In this document: positions 16,626 through 25,388 of the stretch, in pieces
How positions within the stretch are numbered: position 1 is the first letter of the stretch
Layout of the letters: each line of letters opens with the position of its first letter
NCBI GenBank assembly: GCA_037138755.1
Contig: JBAXHT010000002.1
Location: forward strand, 248,001 to 312,000
Source: Armatimonadota bacterium
GTDB lineage: Bacteria > Armatimonadota > Fimbriimonadia > Fimbriimonadales > Fimbriimonadaceae
Direction of reading: 5' to 3'
Length of the DNA: 64,000 nucleotides
Translations under genes and position numbers: made by a program
The notes under the pieces: model-generated
Seen by the model: only the letters and a program-made list of their open reading frames with translations
What the model was told of the DNA's origin: nothing
Database searches by the model: none

Positions 16626-18746
16626 ATGCTCACCTCGCTGATCGCGCTCACATTGCAAACCGGATTGACCAGGGGCGACTACGGAGTCCCAATCATTCGA
16701 GCGACGAATACCGCCGAGGCGATGGAGTTGCAAGGATATGCCACCGCCCAGGATCGACTCTGGCAAATGGAAATGAGTCGGCGAGGGGCAAGGTCTCGCC
16801 TCGCCGAGGTTCTTGGGCCGGGATCGGTGAACGCCGACATCGAGCAAGCGAAGCAGTTCTACACGGAAGCGGAGATGCGGGCGCAGTTGGTCCGCTTGCC
16901 AGCTTCGATGCAGGGGTGGTTTAAGTCTTATGCCCGCGGAGTGAATCGGTTTATTAACGAAGGAAATCTGCCTGAGGAGTATGAGCGAAACGGATTCAAA
17001 CCCGAGCCTTGGAGCGAGATCGATTCGGCGGCGATCACGATCAAGCTCCTCCAAACCTTCGGTCGCGGAGGAGCAGGTGAGCTACGAAATCTTGCCCTCT
17101 ACAAATTCCTTGAAGCGCAGGCAAAAATCAAAGATCGTGCGACGGATGTGTTCGGAGATTTCGCCTGGCAAAATGATCCCAACTCGGTTCCCACTTGCCC
17201 TGCTGAAGACGACTTGGTGAAGACCAAGCCAAACTTCCCGGAGATCACTCCCGAGATCACCAAGACGCACCTGGCATCACTTCCCGCTTTGGGCGTTTTC
17301 GAGTTGCTTCCTGGAGTGCGTGTTGTCAGCTTGGATGAATCCAAACGTCGAGCCGAGGCGTTGAAAACTCCGTTCAAGAGCGGGTCGTACTGCGTCGTTG
17401 TCGGCAAAAAGAAATCGACCACTGGCGGTTCGCTTCTTCTCAGCGGACCCCAGATGGGATTCACCGTGCCCTCGATTGTCCACGAAGTTTCGCTTCACGC
17501 TCCGGAACTTGATGTCGCAGGAATGGCCGTTCCAGGCGTACCTGGCGTTATGGTAGGAGCGACGCCGAACGCAGCCTGGGGACTGACAACCGGGGTTGCA
17601 GATACCGAAGATATTTACCTTTTGAACCTGAAGGATAAAGACAATTGGTCGGACGGTGCGATCCGGAATGTTGCCTTCACGATTCCCGTCAAGGGAGCTG
17701 AGCCGAAACTGATTGAGCGGCGAGACACCGACTATGGGCAAATCGTGTTTGAAGTTGGAGCAAAGAAGGTCGGTTTTGCTCGCAAGCGCGCATATGAAGG
17801 CCGCGAGCTGCAGTCTTACGAAGCCGTCGTGGGGCTTTGGAAAGTGAAGGATCGCAAGGGATTTGATGCATCTACAGCGCGGGCAACGATGAACTTCAAC
17901 TGCTTCGTTGCCCTCAAGAATGGCGACATCGGCTGGCGATACTTGGGTGACGTACCCAAGCGTACAAGCGGTTTTGATCCACGGTTTCCGCTGCCGCCGA
18001 TTCGGCGAGCGGAGTGGGATGGGATGATTCCGTTTGATCAGATGCCGCACTCGTGGAACCCGAAGCGAGGCTACTTGGCGAATTGGAACAACAAGCCGGC
18101 GGCGTGGTGGCCCAATCTGGACACCCCTGCATGGGGCGAGGCGTTCCGAAATCGTCTGCTGCTCTCTCAGCTCGAAGCGAATAAGCTCTCGCCCGATTCA
18201 TTGCAGAAGGCGGTTGCCGGAATGGCGACCTGCGCCGAAACGTTCCCCGCGTTTGCCTCAATGCTCAAGGGCACGATGCTTGACAAGTGGAACGGCTCTT
18301 ACCGAGACGATCCGAAGATGGGGCTTGTGTACTCCAAGTTCATCTCAATGCTCCGTGAAGAACTCTTCCTTAACGTGACGGGAAATCTCGGCTCCGCCGA
18401 AAATTTTGCCCTGGTTGCTCAGCCGGATGTGATGCTGCGGGCGTTACGCGGTGAGACCAAGTTTGACTACTTGCAGGGCCGAACTGCTAGACAAGTCATT
18501 CAAAGCGCCCTCGAAAAGGCCGTGTCTGCGACTGGCGATAACATCTTCACGCCCGCCAACATCCCGGTTCCGCCCGAAACCAAGCCGATCCCTTGGCGCA
18601 ATCGCGGAACGTATATCCAACTCGTCGAAGTCGGCAAATCTGGGATGAACGTCGTCACCCCGGGCGTCTCAACGACTGGAGCACATTCCGCAGATCAAGC
18701 AGATTTAGCCCGGAGGTTTGGTTTTAAGTCGATGATCCTAAAGTAG
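16626..18746 (+). CDS. Penicillin acylase family Ntn-hydrolase
   Basis: A 706-residue amidohydrolase made as one precursor. The alpha part begins with RGDYGVPIIRA and QGYATAQDRLWQMEMSRR, both diagnostic. The autocatalytic cut should fall before Ser254 in KSGSYCVVV, freeing the N-terminal nucleophile Ser of the beta chain. The Asn of the oxyanion hole may lie in TPNAAWGLT. A short hydrophobic leader (MLTSLIALTLQTG) suggests export. Relatives cleave beta-lactam side chains or acyl-homoserine lactones; the substrate is open. TAAAAT lies 9 nt before the ATG. Its stop codon abuts that of the next, convergent gene. Confidence 0.9.
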   Translation: MLTSLIALTLQTGLTRGDYGVPIIRATNTAEAMELQGYATAQDRLWQMEMSRRGARSRLAEVLGPGSVNADIEQAKQFYTEAEMRAQLVRLPASMQGWFKSYARGVNRFINEGNLPEEYERNGFKPEPWSEIDSAAITIKLLQTFGRGGAGELRNLALYKFLEAQAKIKDRATDVFGDFAWQNDPNSVPTCPAEDDLVKTKPNFPEITPEITKTHLASLPALGVFELLPGVRVVSLDESKRRAEALKTPFKSGSYCVVVGKKKSTTGGSLLLSGPQMGFTVPSIVHEVSLHAPELDVAGMAVPGVPGVMVGATPNAAWGLTTGVADTEDIYLLNLKDKDNWSDGAIRNVAFTIPVKGAEPKLIERRDTDYGQIVFEVGAKKVGFARKRAYEGRELQSYEAVVGLWKVKDRKGFDASTARATMNFNCFVALKNGDIGWRYLGDVPKRTSGFDPRFPLPPIRRAEWDGMIPFDQMPHSWNPKRGYLANWNNKPAAWWPNLDTPAWGEAFRNRLLLSQLEANKLSPDSLQKAVAGMATCAETFPAFASMLKGTMLDKWNGSYRDDPKMGLVYSKFISMLREELFLNVTGNLGSAENFALVAQPDVMLRALRGETKFDYLQGRTARQVIQSALEKAVSATGDNIFTPANIPVPPETKPIPWRNRGTYIQLVEVGKSGMNVVTPGVSTTGAHSADQADLARRFGFKSMILK

Positions 18747-19136
18747 TTACTGGACGCGAACCGCCTCCCATCTGGACACGCCTCCATTGATGCCGTACAT
18801 GATCCAGGTCTGGCCCGTGGATCGATCGATTCGAACTGCCATGGCATCTTTGTTGTTGCCTTCGATGACCTCAAATGGCCCGGAACCAGGCGCAAGACTC
18901 TTGTCCTCGGTCACCAAATCCCATTTGAACTTGACGGCATTGGTTGCGGAGCCGAATCCCAGTTGTTCGGTACGACCGGTCTTTGCGTCGTATCGAAAAA
19001 CAGAGGTGTTGTTCTTGAACGTGTGCCAATCTCCTGCGATATTCCTCACACCTCCAGGAACCCGAATCTGGGCTTGGACCACGGTTCCGATGAGGACAGA
19101 AGACACGACGAGCAAAAGAGGCAGGGCTGCTTTCAT
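18747..19136 (-). CDS. Exported hypothetical protein
   Basis: From ATG 19136 the protein has about 129 residues. It begins with MKAALPLLLVVSSVLIG and an Ala-Gln cleavage-like site (VVQAQ), a classic Sec signal peptide. The mature part is beta-rich with repeated W and aromatic residues (AGDWHTFKNN, TWIMYGINGG). I do not recognise a family. A start at 19169 would add 11 residues without improving the signal peptide. It is convergent with the penicillin acylase, with abutting stop codons. It is probably a small periplasmic protein. Confidence 0.65.
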   Translation of the reverse strand: MKAALPLLLVVSSVLIGTVVQAQIRVPGGVRNIAGDWHTFKNNTSVFRYDAKTGRTEQLGFGSATNAVKFKWDLVTEDKSLAPGSGPFEVIEGNNKDAMAVRIDRSTGQTWIMYGINGGVSRWEAVRVQ

Positions 19137-19228
19137 GACCCCATCATATTCCCTTGAATCCGAAACCACAACCCCAACCGGCCTACTCCCAACCCAAAAC
19201 AGTGCCGGGTATACTCTTTCCTTCCTGT

Positions 19229-19305
19229 GCTCCGGTCGTCTAGCGGTTCAGGACATCGCCCTCTCACGGCGAAGATCGCGGGTTCGAATCCCGTTCGGAG
19301 TACCA
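19229..19305 (+). tRNA. tRNA-Glu (anticodon CTC), CCA encoded
   Basis: The cloverleaf is complete. The acceptor is GCTCCGG with TCGGAGT. The D arm contains TCTAGCGGTTCAGGA. The anticodon loop is CTCTCAC with anticodon CTC. The T arm is GCGGG-TTCGAAT-CCCGT, and the discriminator A is followed by genomic CCA (19303-19305). It reads GAG codons. Degraded copies of its 3' part occur at 20830 and 25682. Confidence 0.97.
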
Positions 19306-19613
19306 CGCTTTTTAGGTTCAATTTCTGAGTCAGTTCGAACGGGATTAGCGATCTGGGCCAGCCAAGAGCTAGTCGGCGGCGACGAATTCACCCCGCCTTG
19401 CCTCATCGCATATCGGAGCTTCGTCGAACTGCTGCTTGTAGTCCTGGCTGAAGTGCAACTCGTCGTCGTGCCCTTCCCGGTTCCAGAGCTGTCCGCATCT
19501 ATGCTCTGCGAGAGTGTGAGTTGGCCAGCCTCTTGCAATCGGCTCAGATTTTGGAATTGGAGGGGATTGTCGGAACCGGGCATACCGTCACCTCCGTATT
19601 CCAAAATGCGTCC
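19306..19613. other. Intergenic gap after tRNA-Glu
   Basis: About 300 bases with open frames on both strands that run through the tRNA or lack any start signal. The minus-strand frame reads the tRNA antisense as GIRTRDL, a well-known artefact. I see no gene, terminator or repeat here apart from a TTCGAACGGGATT stretch at 19334-19346 that echoes part of the T arm. Confidence 0.5.
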
Positions 19614-20666
19614 ATGTTCACTCTGTTAGCGTTTTCGACGATCGCAATTGGCATCCAAGTCAATGACAGCCTGAGTGAAGAATTTCTCAAGATTTGCAGC
19701 CGAGCGCCAGGAAAGCCAAGAGTTGCCTGTATGGTTGTGGGCAAACCCGATACGTTGGCTACATTCGAAGGGGAACGCCCGATGCCGATGGCCAGTACTT
19801 CAAAGGTCGGCATCTTGATTACTTATTTGCGAAAAGTGGAAGCTGGGAAGTTGAAACCCTCCAACCTGGTAGAACTTCATCCTTCCGATCTAAGGCCCGG
19901 AAGCGATCTCGCTCTCCTATTGGACCCTCCGGGTGTAAGCCTAGATTTGAGAAACCTGGCTCGTCTGATGATGACCATTAGCGACAACACAGCGACTGAC
20001 CTCTTGTTGAGAGAGGTCGGCGGACCGAGAGAAGTTACGCAAACCATGCGCAGCCTGGGTTACTCAAGCTACCGCCTCGATCATTCCATGCTGCAAGGCC
20101 TCTTGGCGGCAGTTCGGAAATCAGGTGCTGTTCATGACTCAAGTTTCACGTTCGCTAAGTACAACGCTGCGATCCAAATCGATCAGAAGAGTGAAGCTAA
20201 GGCCTTAGTCCAGTTTATCGAGTCGCAAGAAGATTCGATAACACCCGTAGATATGGTTAGAATTCTTTGCGACCTGGAGGAAGCAAAGATAGTCAAGCCC
20301 GACTCTGCAGCGCTAGCGCTCGGGCTTATGAGACAGGCGCGCGGCTCGTCGAGAATCCGAGCAAAACTGGCTCAAACCACCAACCGTGCGGCAGTTAAGA
20401 GCGGCACCCTCATCTTCTCACAATCATGCGTGGTCAACGATGTGGGCATTATCGACTTGCCCAATGGTAAACGCCTAGCCATCGCCTGCTTTGTGCACAG
20501 CGTGCCTCCAGACTCATTGACTGCCGCCGAGCAGACTATCGCGGACTTGGCAAAGGCGGCATATGATTTCTTTGGCGTTAGAACGAGGAACGCCACCGGT
20601 TCGTTATCGTTTCATTCTTCACCTGACGCATTCCTTAGCCCAGGTGCGTCGAAGCGCAAAGTCTAG
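19614..20666 (+). CDS. Class A beta-lactamase-like serine hydrolase lacking the deacylating Glu
   Basis: From ATG 19614 the protein has 350 residues, with a hydrophobic leader (MFTLLAFSTIAIG) suggesting export. Class A/PBP-type motifs are present: S61-T-S-K64 (SxxK), SDN about residues 123-125, and a KSG triad near the C-terminus (AAVKSGTL). The omega-loop segment reads RLDHSMLQGL, where class A enzymes have a conserved Glu (ExxLN), so the deacylating Glu166 equivalent is missing. It may acylate slowly, act as a peptidase, or bind a substrate without turnover. A longer frame from 19521 is possible but gives a worse signal peptide. Confidence 0.78.
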   Translation: MFTLLAFSTIAIGIQVNDSLSEEFLKICSRAPGKPRVACMVVGKPDTLATFEGERPMPMASTSKVGILITYLRKVEAGKLKPSNLVELHPSDLRPGSDLALLLDPPGVSLDLRNLARLMMTISDNTATDLLLREVGGPREVTQTMRSLGYSSYRLDHSMLQGLLAAVRKSGAVHDSSFTFAKYNAAIQIDQKSEAKALVQFIESQEDSITPVDMVRILCDLEEAKIVKPDSAALALGLMRQARGSSRIRAKLAQTTNRAAVKSGTLIFSQSCVVNDVGIIDLPNGKRLAIACFVHSVPPDSLTAAEQTIADLAKAAYDFFGVRTRNATGSLSFHSSPDAFLSPGASKRKV

Positions 20667-20829
20667 ACGACTTGGGCCTCGACTCCGCTGCATGCGCTAA
20701 GTTCAGAAGGTCGCAATTTGTACGATTCGGTGTACCAAAAAAGTTGATCTACCGAGGGTAGGTCACTCTTTATTGGTATCAAGGAGCCATGAGAAGTTCA
20801 CCTCGTCGAGTGGAGCGAAATCCCCGGCT

Positions 20830-20863
20830 AACATCGCCGGTTCAAATCCCGTTCGGAGTACCA
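20830..20863 (+). repeat. Degraded tRNA-Glu 3'-end copy 1
   Basis: Bases 20839-20863 match the tRNA 3' end (T loop to CCA) with two differences (C for G at 20839, and TTCAAAT for TTCGAAT). The preceding ACATCGCC equals bases 19253-19260 of the tRNA, so a middle stretch of about 20 nt is missing. There is no matching 5' acceptor strand, so it is not a functional tRNA. It resembles an attachment-site remnant or a tRNA pseudogene. Confidence 0.8.
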
Positions 20864-20881
20864 AACACCCACTCGACCGCG

Positions 20882-22099
20882 CTAGCGAGACTCGTTTAGC
20901 GTAAGCACAGGGATCGATCGTTGAGGAGTGCTGAGCCACTCGATGCCGCTCTCACCGACTCGGACCATCTCTTCGAGCCCCAGGTAGCCGCGTCCCGGAA
21001 CCGTCACGCCAAGTTCAAGCGTGTACACCTGTCCTTCCTCGATTGGCTCATCCGGTAACCGGCCGTAACGCTCCCATCGTGGGCCGAGGAGGCTTCCTCC
21101 ATCGTGAGCAACTCTCCCCACTTGGTGCCCGAGTGCGTGCATGTACTCAGGGTAGCCCGTACTGATCAAAAAGGATCGGGCGGCAGCATCCACTTCGTAA
21201 CCCTTCACCCCCGGCCTCAACCGGTTCGCACCCGCTTGGATCGCACCGGTTACCGCTGCGAGAGCTGCTTCAAGGTCGGCAGGAAGCGTGGACTCGCCCG
21301 GTTCGGCAACGTACCAGCAGCGCTGGATATCCGAAGAATAGCCATCCACGATAACTCCGAGGTCGATGTGTACCAGGTGGCCGGGTCGAAGGCGGACTTC
21401 GGCGGAAGGCACACCATGCCCAATCATCGAATCAGGACCAAAATTGACGATCGGATTGCCGGAGCGTGACCAGCCGTAGCCCCACCGATTCGCATCAATA
21501 TCGGCTTGAATCATCCTATAGAGCGTGCGTTCGTCCAGGTCAAGATGTAGGCGTCCTGGCACAGTCGCGAAAATGCCGTCGGTGGCGGTAATTGCCTCGC
21601 GAAGACGGCGGATTTCTTCGCTCGTCTTAAGACCTCGCAAACGTGAAACGATCGGATGGGCTGATTCGAGCGACCCTGCGAATCGAGTTCCCTCGAGGTG
21701 AGAGGTCAAAAGGCGGAAGAGACCGTGCGTTAGACCATCGGCCTTGTCATCGTCCTCACTGAAGTTGACGGCAATGCGAGGTTGCTCGCCTTTAGGAATC
21801 CACGACTCCAATGTCTCAAGCAGAGGCGCACGAATTCCTTGCACATATGGAATCACTTCATCCCAATCTCCAGAGTGCTTGAGGGGATCTGCATCGTAGT
21901 TGCCGACCACTGCGACCTTCCGTCCGTCACGACCTACGAGCAATGCCGAAATCCAGACCAGTCCGGTTTCGCAGATGAAGGGTAGCGCCGGATCCGACCC
22001 TTCGCCCGTCTCCCGCACAAAGGTTAACCAGACATGCGCGCCTGATTCTCGGACCAAAGTGGCCGCTTGCGCAAGTTTCTCTCGCGTAAGCGCGCTCAA
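20882..22099 (-). CDS. M24 family metallopeptidase (Xaa-Pro aminopeptidase/dipeptidase-like)
   Basis: I place the start at TTG 22099: AAGGAG lies 7 nt upstream, and a TATAAT box at 22168-22163 lies downstream of all earlier in-frame starts, up to GTG/ATG at 22234. That gives 405 residues. The pita-bread domain has the metal ligands in order: Asp in HIDLGVIVDG, Asp in YSSDIQR, His in HALGHQVG, Glu in TLELGV and Glu in YLGLEEMV. An N-terminal creatinase-like domain precedes it. It probably removes Xaa-Pro ends from peptides in the cytosol. It is monocistronic. Confidence 0.9.
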   Translation of the reverse strand: MSALTREKLAQAATLVRESGAHVWLTFVRETGEGSDPALPFICETGLVWISALLVGRDGRKVAVVGNYDADPLKHSGDWDEVIPYVQGIRAPLLETLESWIPKGEQPRIAVNFSEDDDKADGLTHGLFRLLTSHLEGTRFAGSLESAHPIVSRLRGLKTSEEIRRLREAITATDGIFATVPGRLHLDLDERTLYRMIQADIDANRWGYGWSRSGNPIVNFGPDSMIGHGVPSAEVRLRPGHLVHIDLGVIVDGYSSDIQRCWYVAEPGESTLPADLEAALAAVTGAIQAGANRLRPGVKGYEVDAAARSFLISTGYPEYMHALGHQVGRVAHDGGSLLGPRWERYGRLPDEPIEEGQVYTLELGVTVPGRGYLGLEEMVRVGESGIEWLSTPQRSIPVLTLNESR

Positions 22100-22162
22100 C
22101 GGATGGCTCCTTGGCGCGGGCTGCGAATTGGTCTGGATTGAGAACTGGACATAGGTGCCCCG

Positions 22163-22168
22163 ATTATA
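22163..22168 (-). promoter_or_regulatory. TATAAT -10 box for the M24 peptidase gene
   Basis: Perfect TATAAT on the minus strand. A transcript starting about 7 nt later would exclude the upstream start codons and include AAGGAG (22112-22107) and TTG 22099. The -35 region (about GGTGGC) does not match well. Confidence 0.55.
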
Positions 22169-22405
22169 CATGCGGTTTTCGGGGAGCCACCGTGAGTGAG
22201 GGAAGATGTAAGCGCGCAAGTATCGGCGTACCACGACTTTTCAACCTCGAGATTCCGTCCTACCGGAAAGGATCCGAACTAGTCGCGAGCCCGCGGCAAA
22301 TCTCCTATCCCCAGATGCGGAAGGTATGTACTTGAGCAGGGTCGCGAGCACTGTTTTGCGCAGGTATTCATAGATCTGCCATGCGACCTAAATCCCGTCA
22401 CCCCT

Positions 22406-23089
22406 TCAGACCTTTAGTCCAACAACTGTTGCCTTAACCGACTCTCGAAAAAGGATCTCAATTTGATCCTGGGGAATCCAGAAGAACTGTCGGGCGATGG
22501 CGATTGAAGCCATCCCATGAACCTGAGCCCAGATGGCGTATGCCAGGATGGGCTCTGGCAGGGCGCAATTGAGAGTTCCCTGCCTTTGACCAGCCTGAAC
22601 TGCCTCAACCAAAGACAAAAAGCAGTCTGGCGGTGCGTCAGCGATGGCCCTCATGTGCTCCTGGTCCTCTGGGGAACGTGCCAAGAACATGACTTCATAC
22701 AGACGTGGGTTGTCTACCGCAAACTGAATATAGTTCAGACCCTTTTGGATCAAGCCTTCCAGCGAACCTGGATCCATAACGTTTCGAAGACGAATCGCGA
22801 GCTCGTCGAAGCCCTCCTCAATCAGGGCCTGCAGGATCGCGTCTTTATCCTTGAAGTGGAGGTACAGAGCCCCTGGCGAATACTCGATCATGTCGGCAAT
22901 CGTTCGAAGTGAGATCGCTTCATAACCATCCGTGACCAAGATTTCACGGGCGGCACTCAAAATCGTCTTTCGCAACTTTTCTTTTTCGCGTTCTCGCCGA
23001 GCCACGGATTTGGAGATCACTTGCTTATTATTACTCATTTTATGAACACAGTTCACTTCTTGTGTCAGCTTCAGAATCATGTCGTTCAT
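22406..23089 (-). CDS. TetR/AcrR family repressor
   Basis: A 227-residue regulator. The helix-turn-helix is in ISLRTIADMIEYSPGALYLHFKDKDAIL (about residues 59-86), followed by an all-helical ligand domain of the TetR_C type. The start at 23089 is favoured by AAAGGAGATCC 11 nt upstream and by the ATGA overlap with the preceding membrane gene. It is last in a four-gene minus-strand operon. A TGAAC-N3-GTTCA palindrome lies within its first codons, and the same half-sites lie just before the first gene of the operon. Autoregulation of the whole unit is therefore likely. Confidence 0.9.
   Translation of the reverse strand: MNDMILKLTQEVNCVHKMSNNKQVISKSVARREREKEKLRKTILSAAREILVTDGYEAISLRTIADMIEYSPGALYLHFKDKDAILQALIEEGFDELAIRLRNVMDPGSLEGLIQKGLNYIQFAVDNPRLYEVMFLARSPEDQEHMRAIADAPPDCFLSLVEAVQAGQRQGTLNCALPEPILAYAIWAQVHGMASIAIARQFFWIPQDQIEILFRESVKATVVGLKV
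23043..23055. promoter_or_regulatory. TetR-type palindrome TGAAC-ACA-GTTCA
   Basis: Perfect 5-bp half-sites with a 3-bp spacer inside the first codons of the tetR gene. The half-sites and spacing equal those at 25375-25387, pointing to one repressor binding both places. Confidence 0.6.
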
Positions 23090-23781
23090 TGCTTTTGGAT
23101 CTCCTTTACAGAAAGTGCCTTAAGCGACAAAACGTGGAGGACTATCGCTAGAGGCGCCAATAGCCCGGGTACGAAGCTGAATGGAAAGATTCCGATTGCA
23201 GTATTCGGCACATCTCCGCCGGGTACACCGTGCGTCCGTCCTAAGAAACTGAGGACGCCGATCATGATCGCATTGATCACCGAGAGCAGTCCAATGATGT
23301 TCCAGCCTCGATAGAGCGGTTTGAGATTGGGCTTCTTCCAGGCGACGAGTGCGACCACCGGAGCGGAAACTCCAATTAGGATGTCAAAGTTGAGACCTCT
23401 AAAGGTCATGAGCTGAGGAACCATCTTTCTATTCGCGAGTTCATGAAAACCAAGTTCTACGAAAACGCGATACGCCTGAAAACCTGTCAGAACTGGAAGC
23501 GCAACTCTGGCGGCAAAGGCGGCGCTGTTGGGGTTTCGGACAATCCCAAAGAAGACGATCAAGAGAGCCGGAACTCCGACGAACACCGGTCCCGGAGGGG
23601 TCTTACAGGCCAGAATCCCCGTATAGCCCAGCATTCCCGCAAAGAAAACCCAACCCATGAAGGCCGTGACAGCAACACCTTTGCTCCGGCCCTCAACATT
23701 TCTGTAGAGAATCCATCCTGAGATTCCCGCGACAGTTAGGCTCAGAATTAGATATCCAATGGCAAGTGGGTCATTCGACAT
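23086..23781 (-). CDS. Polytopic membrane protein of unknown family
   Basis: 231 residues with about seven hydrophobic segments (for example AIGYLILSLTVAGISGWIL and GVPALLIVFFGIV) and a basic C-terminal tail. I do not recognise a domain. It overlaps the tetR gene by ATGA and follows the methyltransferase gene by 36 nt, so it is co-expressed with them. The association with a small membrane methyltransferase, an NmrA-type oxidoreductase and TetR suggests part of a membrane-lipid or hydrophobic-compound response. This is inference from context only. Confidence 0.75.
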   Translation of the reverse strand: MSNDPLAIGYLILSLTVAGISGWILYRNVEGRSKGVAVTAFMGWVFFAGMLGYTGILACKTPPGPVFVGVPALLIVFFGIVRNPNSAAFAARVALPVLTGFQAYRVFVELGFHELANRKMVPQLMTFRGLNFDILIGVSAPVVALVAWKKPNLKPLYRGWNIIGLLSVINAIMIGVLSFLGRTHGVPGGDVPNTAIGIFPFSFVPGLLAPLAIVLHVLSLKALSVKEIQKQ

Positions 23782-23817
23782 GAGACACCCCAGCAGCTAA
23801 TTGAGACCAAGAATGAG

Positions 23818-24270
23818 TTACCATCGACGCACCGTTTGTTTGTACTCTTTGTAAGCGGCTCCAAATCGTCGTTCCATGGCTCGCTCTTCGGGTCCGATCT
23901 GGAACTTGTTAATGTACAGGAAGAAAGCGAGCGGGCCGACGAATGCCAACGGATTTCTTAATGCTATTGCCAAGCCAACAAGCATCACGGCGAAACCTAA
24001 ATACATTGGGTTGCGGGTTCGACGAAAGACTCCGCTGGTCACAAGTACCACGGCGCTATCAACCATGACGGGATTGATGGTTGTCTTCGACTTGCGAAAC
24101 TCCCTTACTCCGAGTCCCGCGAGTGAGAAGCCAGCAAAGATTATTGCTGACCCAATCCCAATTTGCGCCGGATGAGGAGTGTTCTGTGCAAAGAATGAGG
24201 TTGAGACCATCGCCGCCCCTATGATTGACATCACGATTGGTGGGGGAATCTTGTTCTCAAGAACTTTCAT
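23818..24270 (-). CDS. ICMT/PEMT-like membrane methyltransferase
   Basis: A 150-residue membrane protein with four hydrophobic segments. It carries the signature of the isoprenylcysteine carboxyl methyltransferase/phospholipid methyltransferase group: GVFRRTRNPMYLGF in the middle and GPEERAMERRFGAAYKEYK near the end, whose Glu-Glu and Arg residues bind S-adenosylmethionine. Bacterial members methylate lipids or unknown hydrophobic acids. Its ATG overlaps the upstream NmrA-type gene by 4 bases (ATGA), indicating coupled translation. Confidence 0.87.
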   Translation of the reverse strand: MKVLENKIPPPIVMSIIGAAMVSTSFFAQNTPHPAQIGIGSAIIFAGFSLAGLGVREFRKSKTTINPVMVDSAVVLVTSGVFRRTRNPMYLGFAVMLVGLAIALRNPLAFVGPLAFFLYINKFQIGPEERAMERRFGAAYKEYKQTVRRW

Positions 24271-25370
24271 GCGATGCCCCCTGTCCCTTGGATATTGAGG
24301 TGCGACATGCGCCAGGTTTCCGACTCGAGCGTGAACTCAGAATGACTCTGTCGAGGAAATCCTTGCGATGTTGCAATGCGATCAAAATCATATCCGGGCA
24401 CGAATGGCACGAGGTTGAATTGGACAAAGACTCTCCACCAGTTGGCGGCGTTCCGCTGATTACGGGGATTTGCCGAGTATCGTTCCACAGTCTTGCTGAA
24501 AGGCTCGGCAGGCTTCCCAGTAAGGTCTTCGAGCACCGAATTCACGCCTTCGACTTCAAATGCGCCCTGTAGATGGTCTTGCACATAAAAGCGGAATCCG
24601 TCGAGTTCAAACGGATTGACTTTCTGAATTTTCGCCGCCCGGAGCATCATCCACATTGGCATCGGAACCGATGCGACCCGCTTGCCAAGAACCGACGCCA
24701 ATGTTCTGGCAATTTCCGCTCCATTGACCAACTCAGGTCCAGTCGGTCGATAACTTTTCCCGGCGTATGCATCGGGATCTTTCAATAGAGCCACCGCCGC
24801 CCGAGCGATGTCTTCGTTCGAGATTGGAGCGCTCAAGCTTTCGGCAGTAAGGTTCGGATAGATTCCAAGAACTGTGGCGAAGTCCATCAACCGCAGAATG
24901 TTGTCAGCGAAGTAGCCGGGATTGAGGATCGTGTGGGCAACACCTGGGATCGCGCTGAAAAGCTGCTCAGTCTGCCAAAGCTGGCGGGTGTGAAGCGAGG
25001 GATGTCGAGGACTCGCGATCCACTGGCTCAGTTGAACGATCGCTTCAAGCCTCGCCTCTCGAGCCGCAACAGAAAAGGCCGTAGCACTTTGAATCATGAA
25101 GGGGTCGAAAAACGGCACGAAGTAAGCCCTTTTCACACCCCTCATGGCTGAGACCCAGCTGTGGGTATCGAAAACGTTGACGAGGACTGTTTCTGCACCT
25201 TTAGATCGAAGTTGTTCACTCCTCATATCCTCTCTCCGAATAACGGCTCGAACGGGATATCCTTCGCGCAGAAGGGCCGAAGTGACGCTGCCTCCGGTTT
25301 TGCCGGTGGCGCCAGTGACGAGAATCGTTGGTAGAGATTGATTTGATCTCATATATTGACTATACGCCAT
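24267..25370 (-). CDS. NmrA-family NAD(P)-binding protein
   Basis: A 367-residue atypical short-chain dehydrogenase. The Rossmann motif ILVTGATGKTGGSV sits at about residues 16-29, followed by AVIRRED, which favours NADP. The NmrA-like middle contains NPGYFADNILR; the catalytic Tyr-Lys pair of true SDRs is not obvious. Relatives are NADP sensors or quinone/azo reductases. The extra C-terminal segment (about 60 residues) is not typical. ATG 25370 or the second ATG at 25352 could be used; neither has a Shine-Dalgarno. It is the first gene of the TetR operon, with an operator-like palindrome 4 bp upstream. Confidence 0.85.
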   Translation of the reverse strand: MAYSQYMRSNQSLPTILVTGATGKTGGSVTSALLREGYPVRAVIRREDMRSEQLRSKGAETVLVNVFDTHSWVSAMRGVKRAYFVPFFDPFMIQSATAFSVAAREARLEAIVQLSQWIASPRHPSLHTRQLWQTEQLFSAIPGVAHTILNPGYFADNILRLMDFATVLGIYPNLTAESLSAPISNEDIARAAVALLKDPDAYAGKSYRPTGPELVNGAEIARTLASVLGKRVASVPMPMWMMLRAAKIQKVNPFELDGFRFYVQDHLQGAFEVEGVNSVLEDLTGKPAEPFSKTVERYSANPRNQRNAANWWRVFVQFNLVPFVPGYDFDRIATSQGFPRQSHSEFTLESETWRMSHLNIQGTGGIA

Positions 25371-25373
25371 TTT

Positions 25374-25388
25374 CTGAACATTGTTCAG
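25374..25388. promoter_or_regulatory. TetR-type palindrome CTGAACA-T-TGTTCAG
   Basis: Perfect inverted repeat of 7-bp arms around one base, directly upstream of the first gene of the operon. The inner TGAAC-N3-GTTCA matches the palindrome at 23043-23055. Its position would block transcription start. Confidence 0.72.

Noticed and set aside
19248-19604. 118-codon minus-strand frame ending in GIRTRDLRRERAMS
   Set aside because: That ending is the familiar translation of a tRNA read antisense; the frame has no start signal or family.
20780-20863. A second functional tRNA
   Set aside because: The 3' end matches tRNA-Glu but no complementary 5' acceptor strand, D arm or proper T stem exists.
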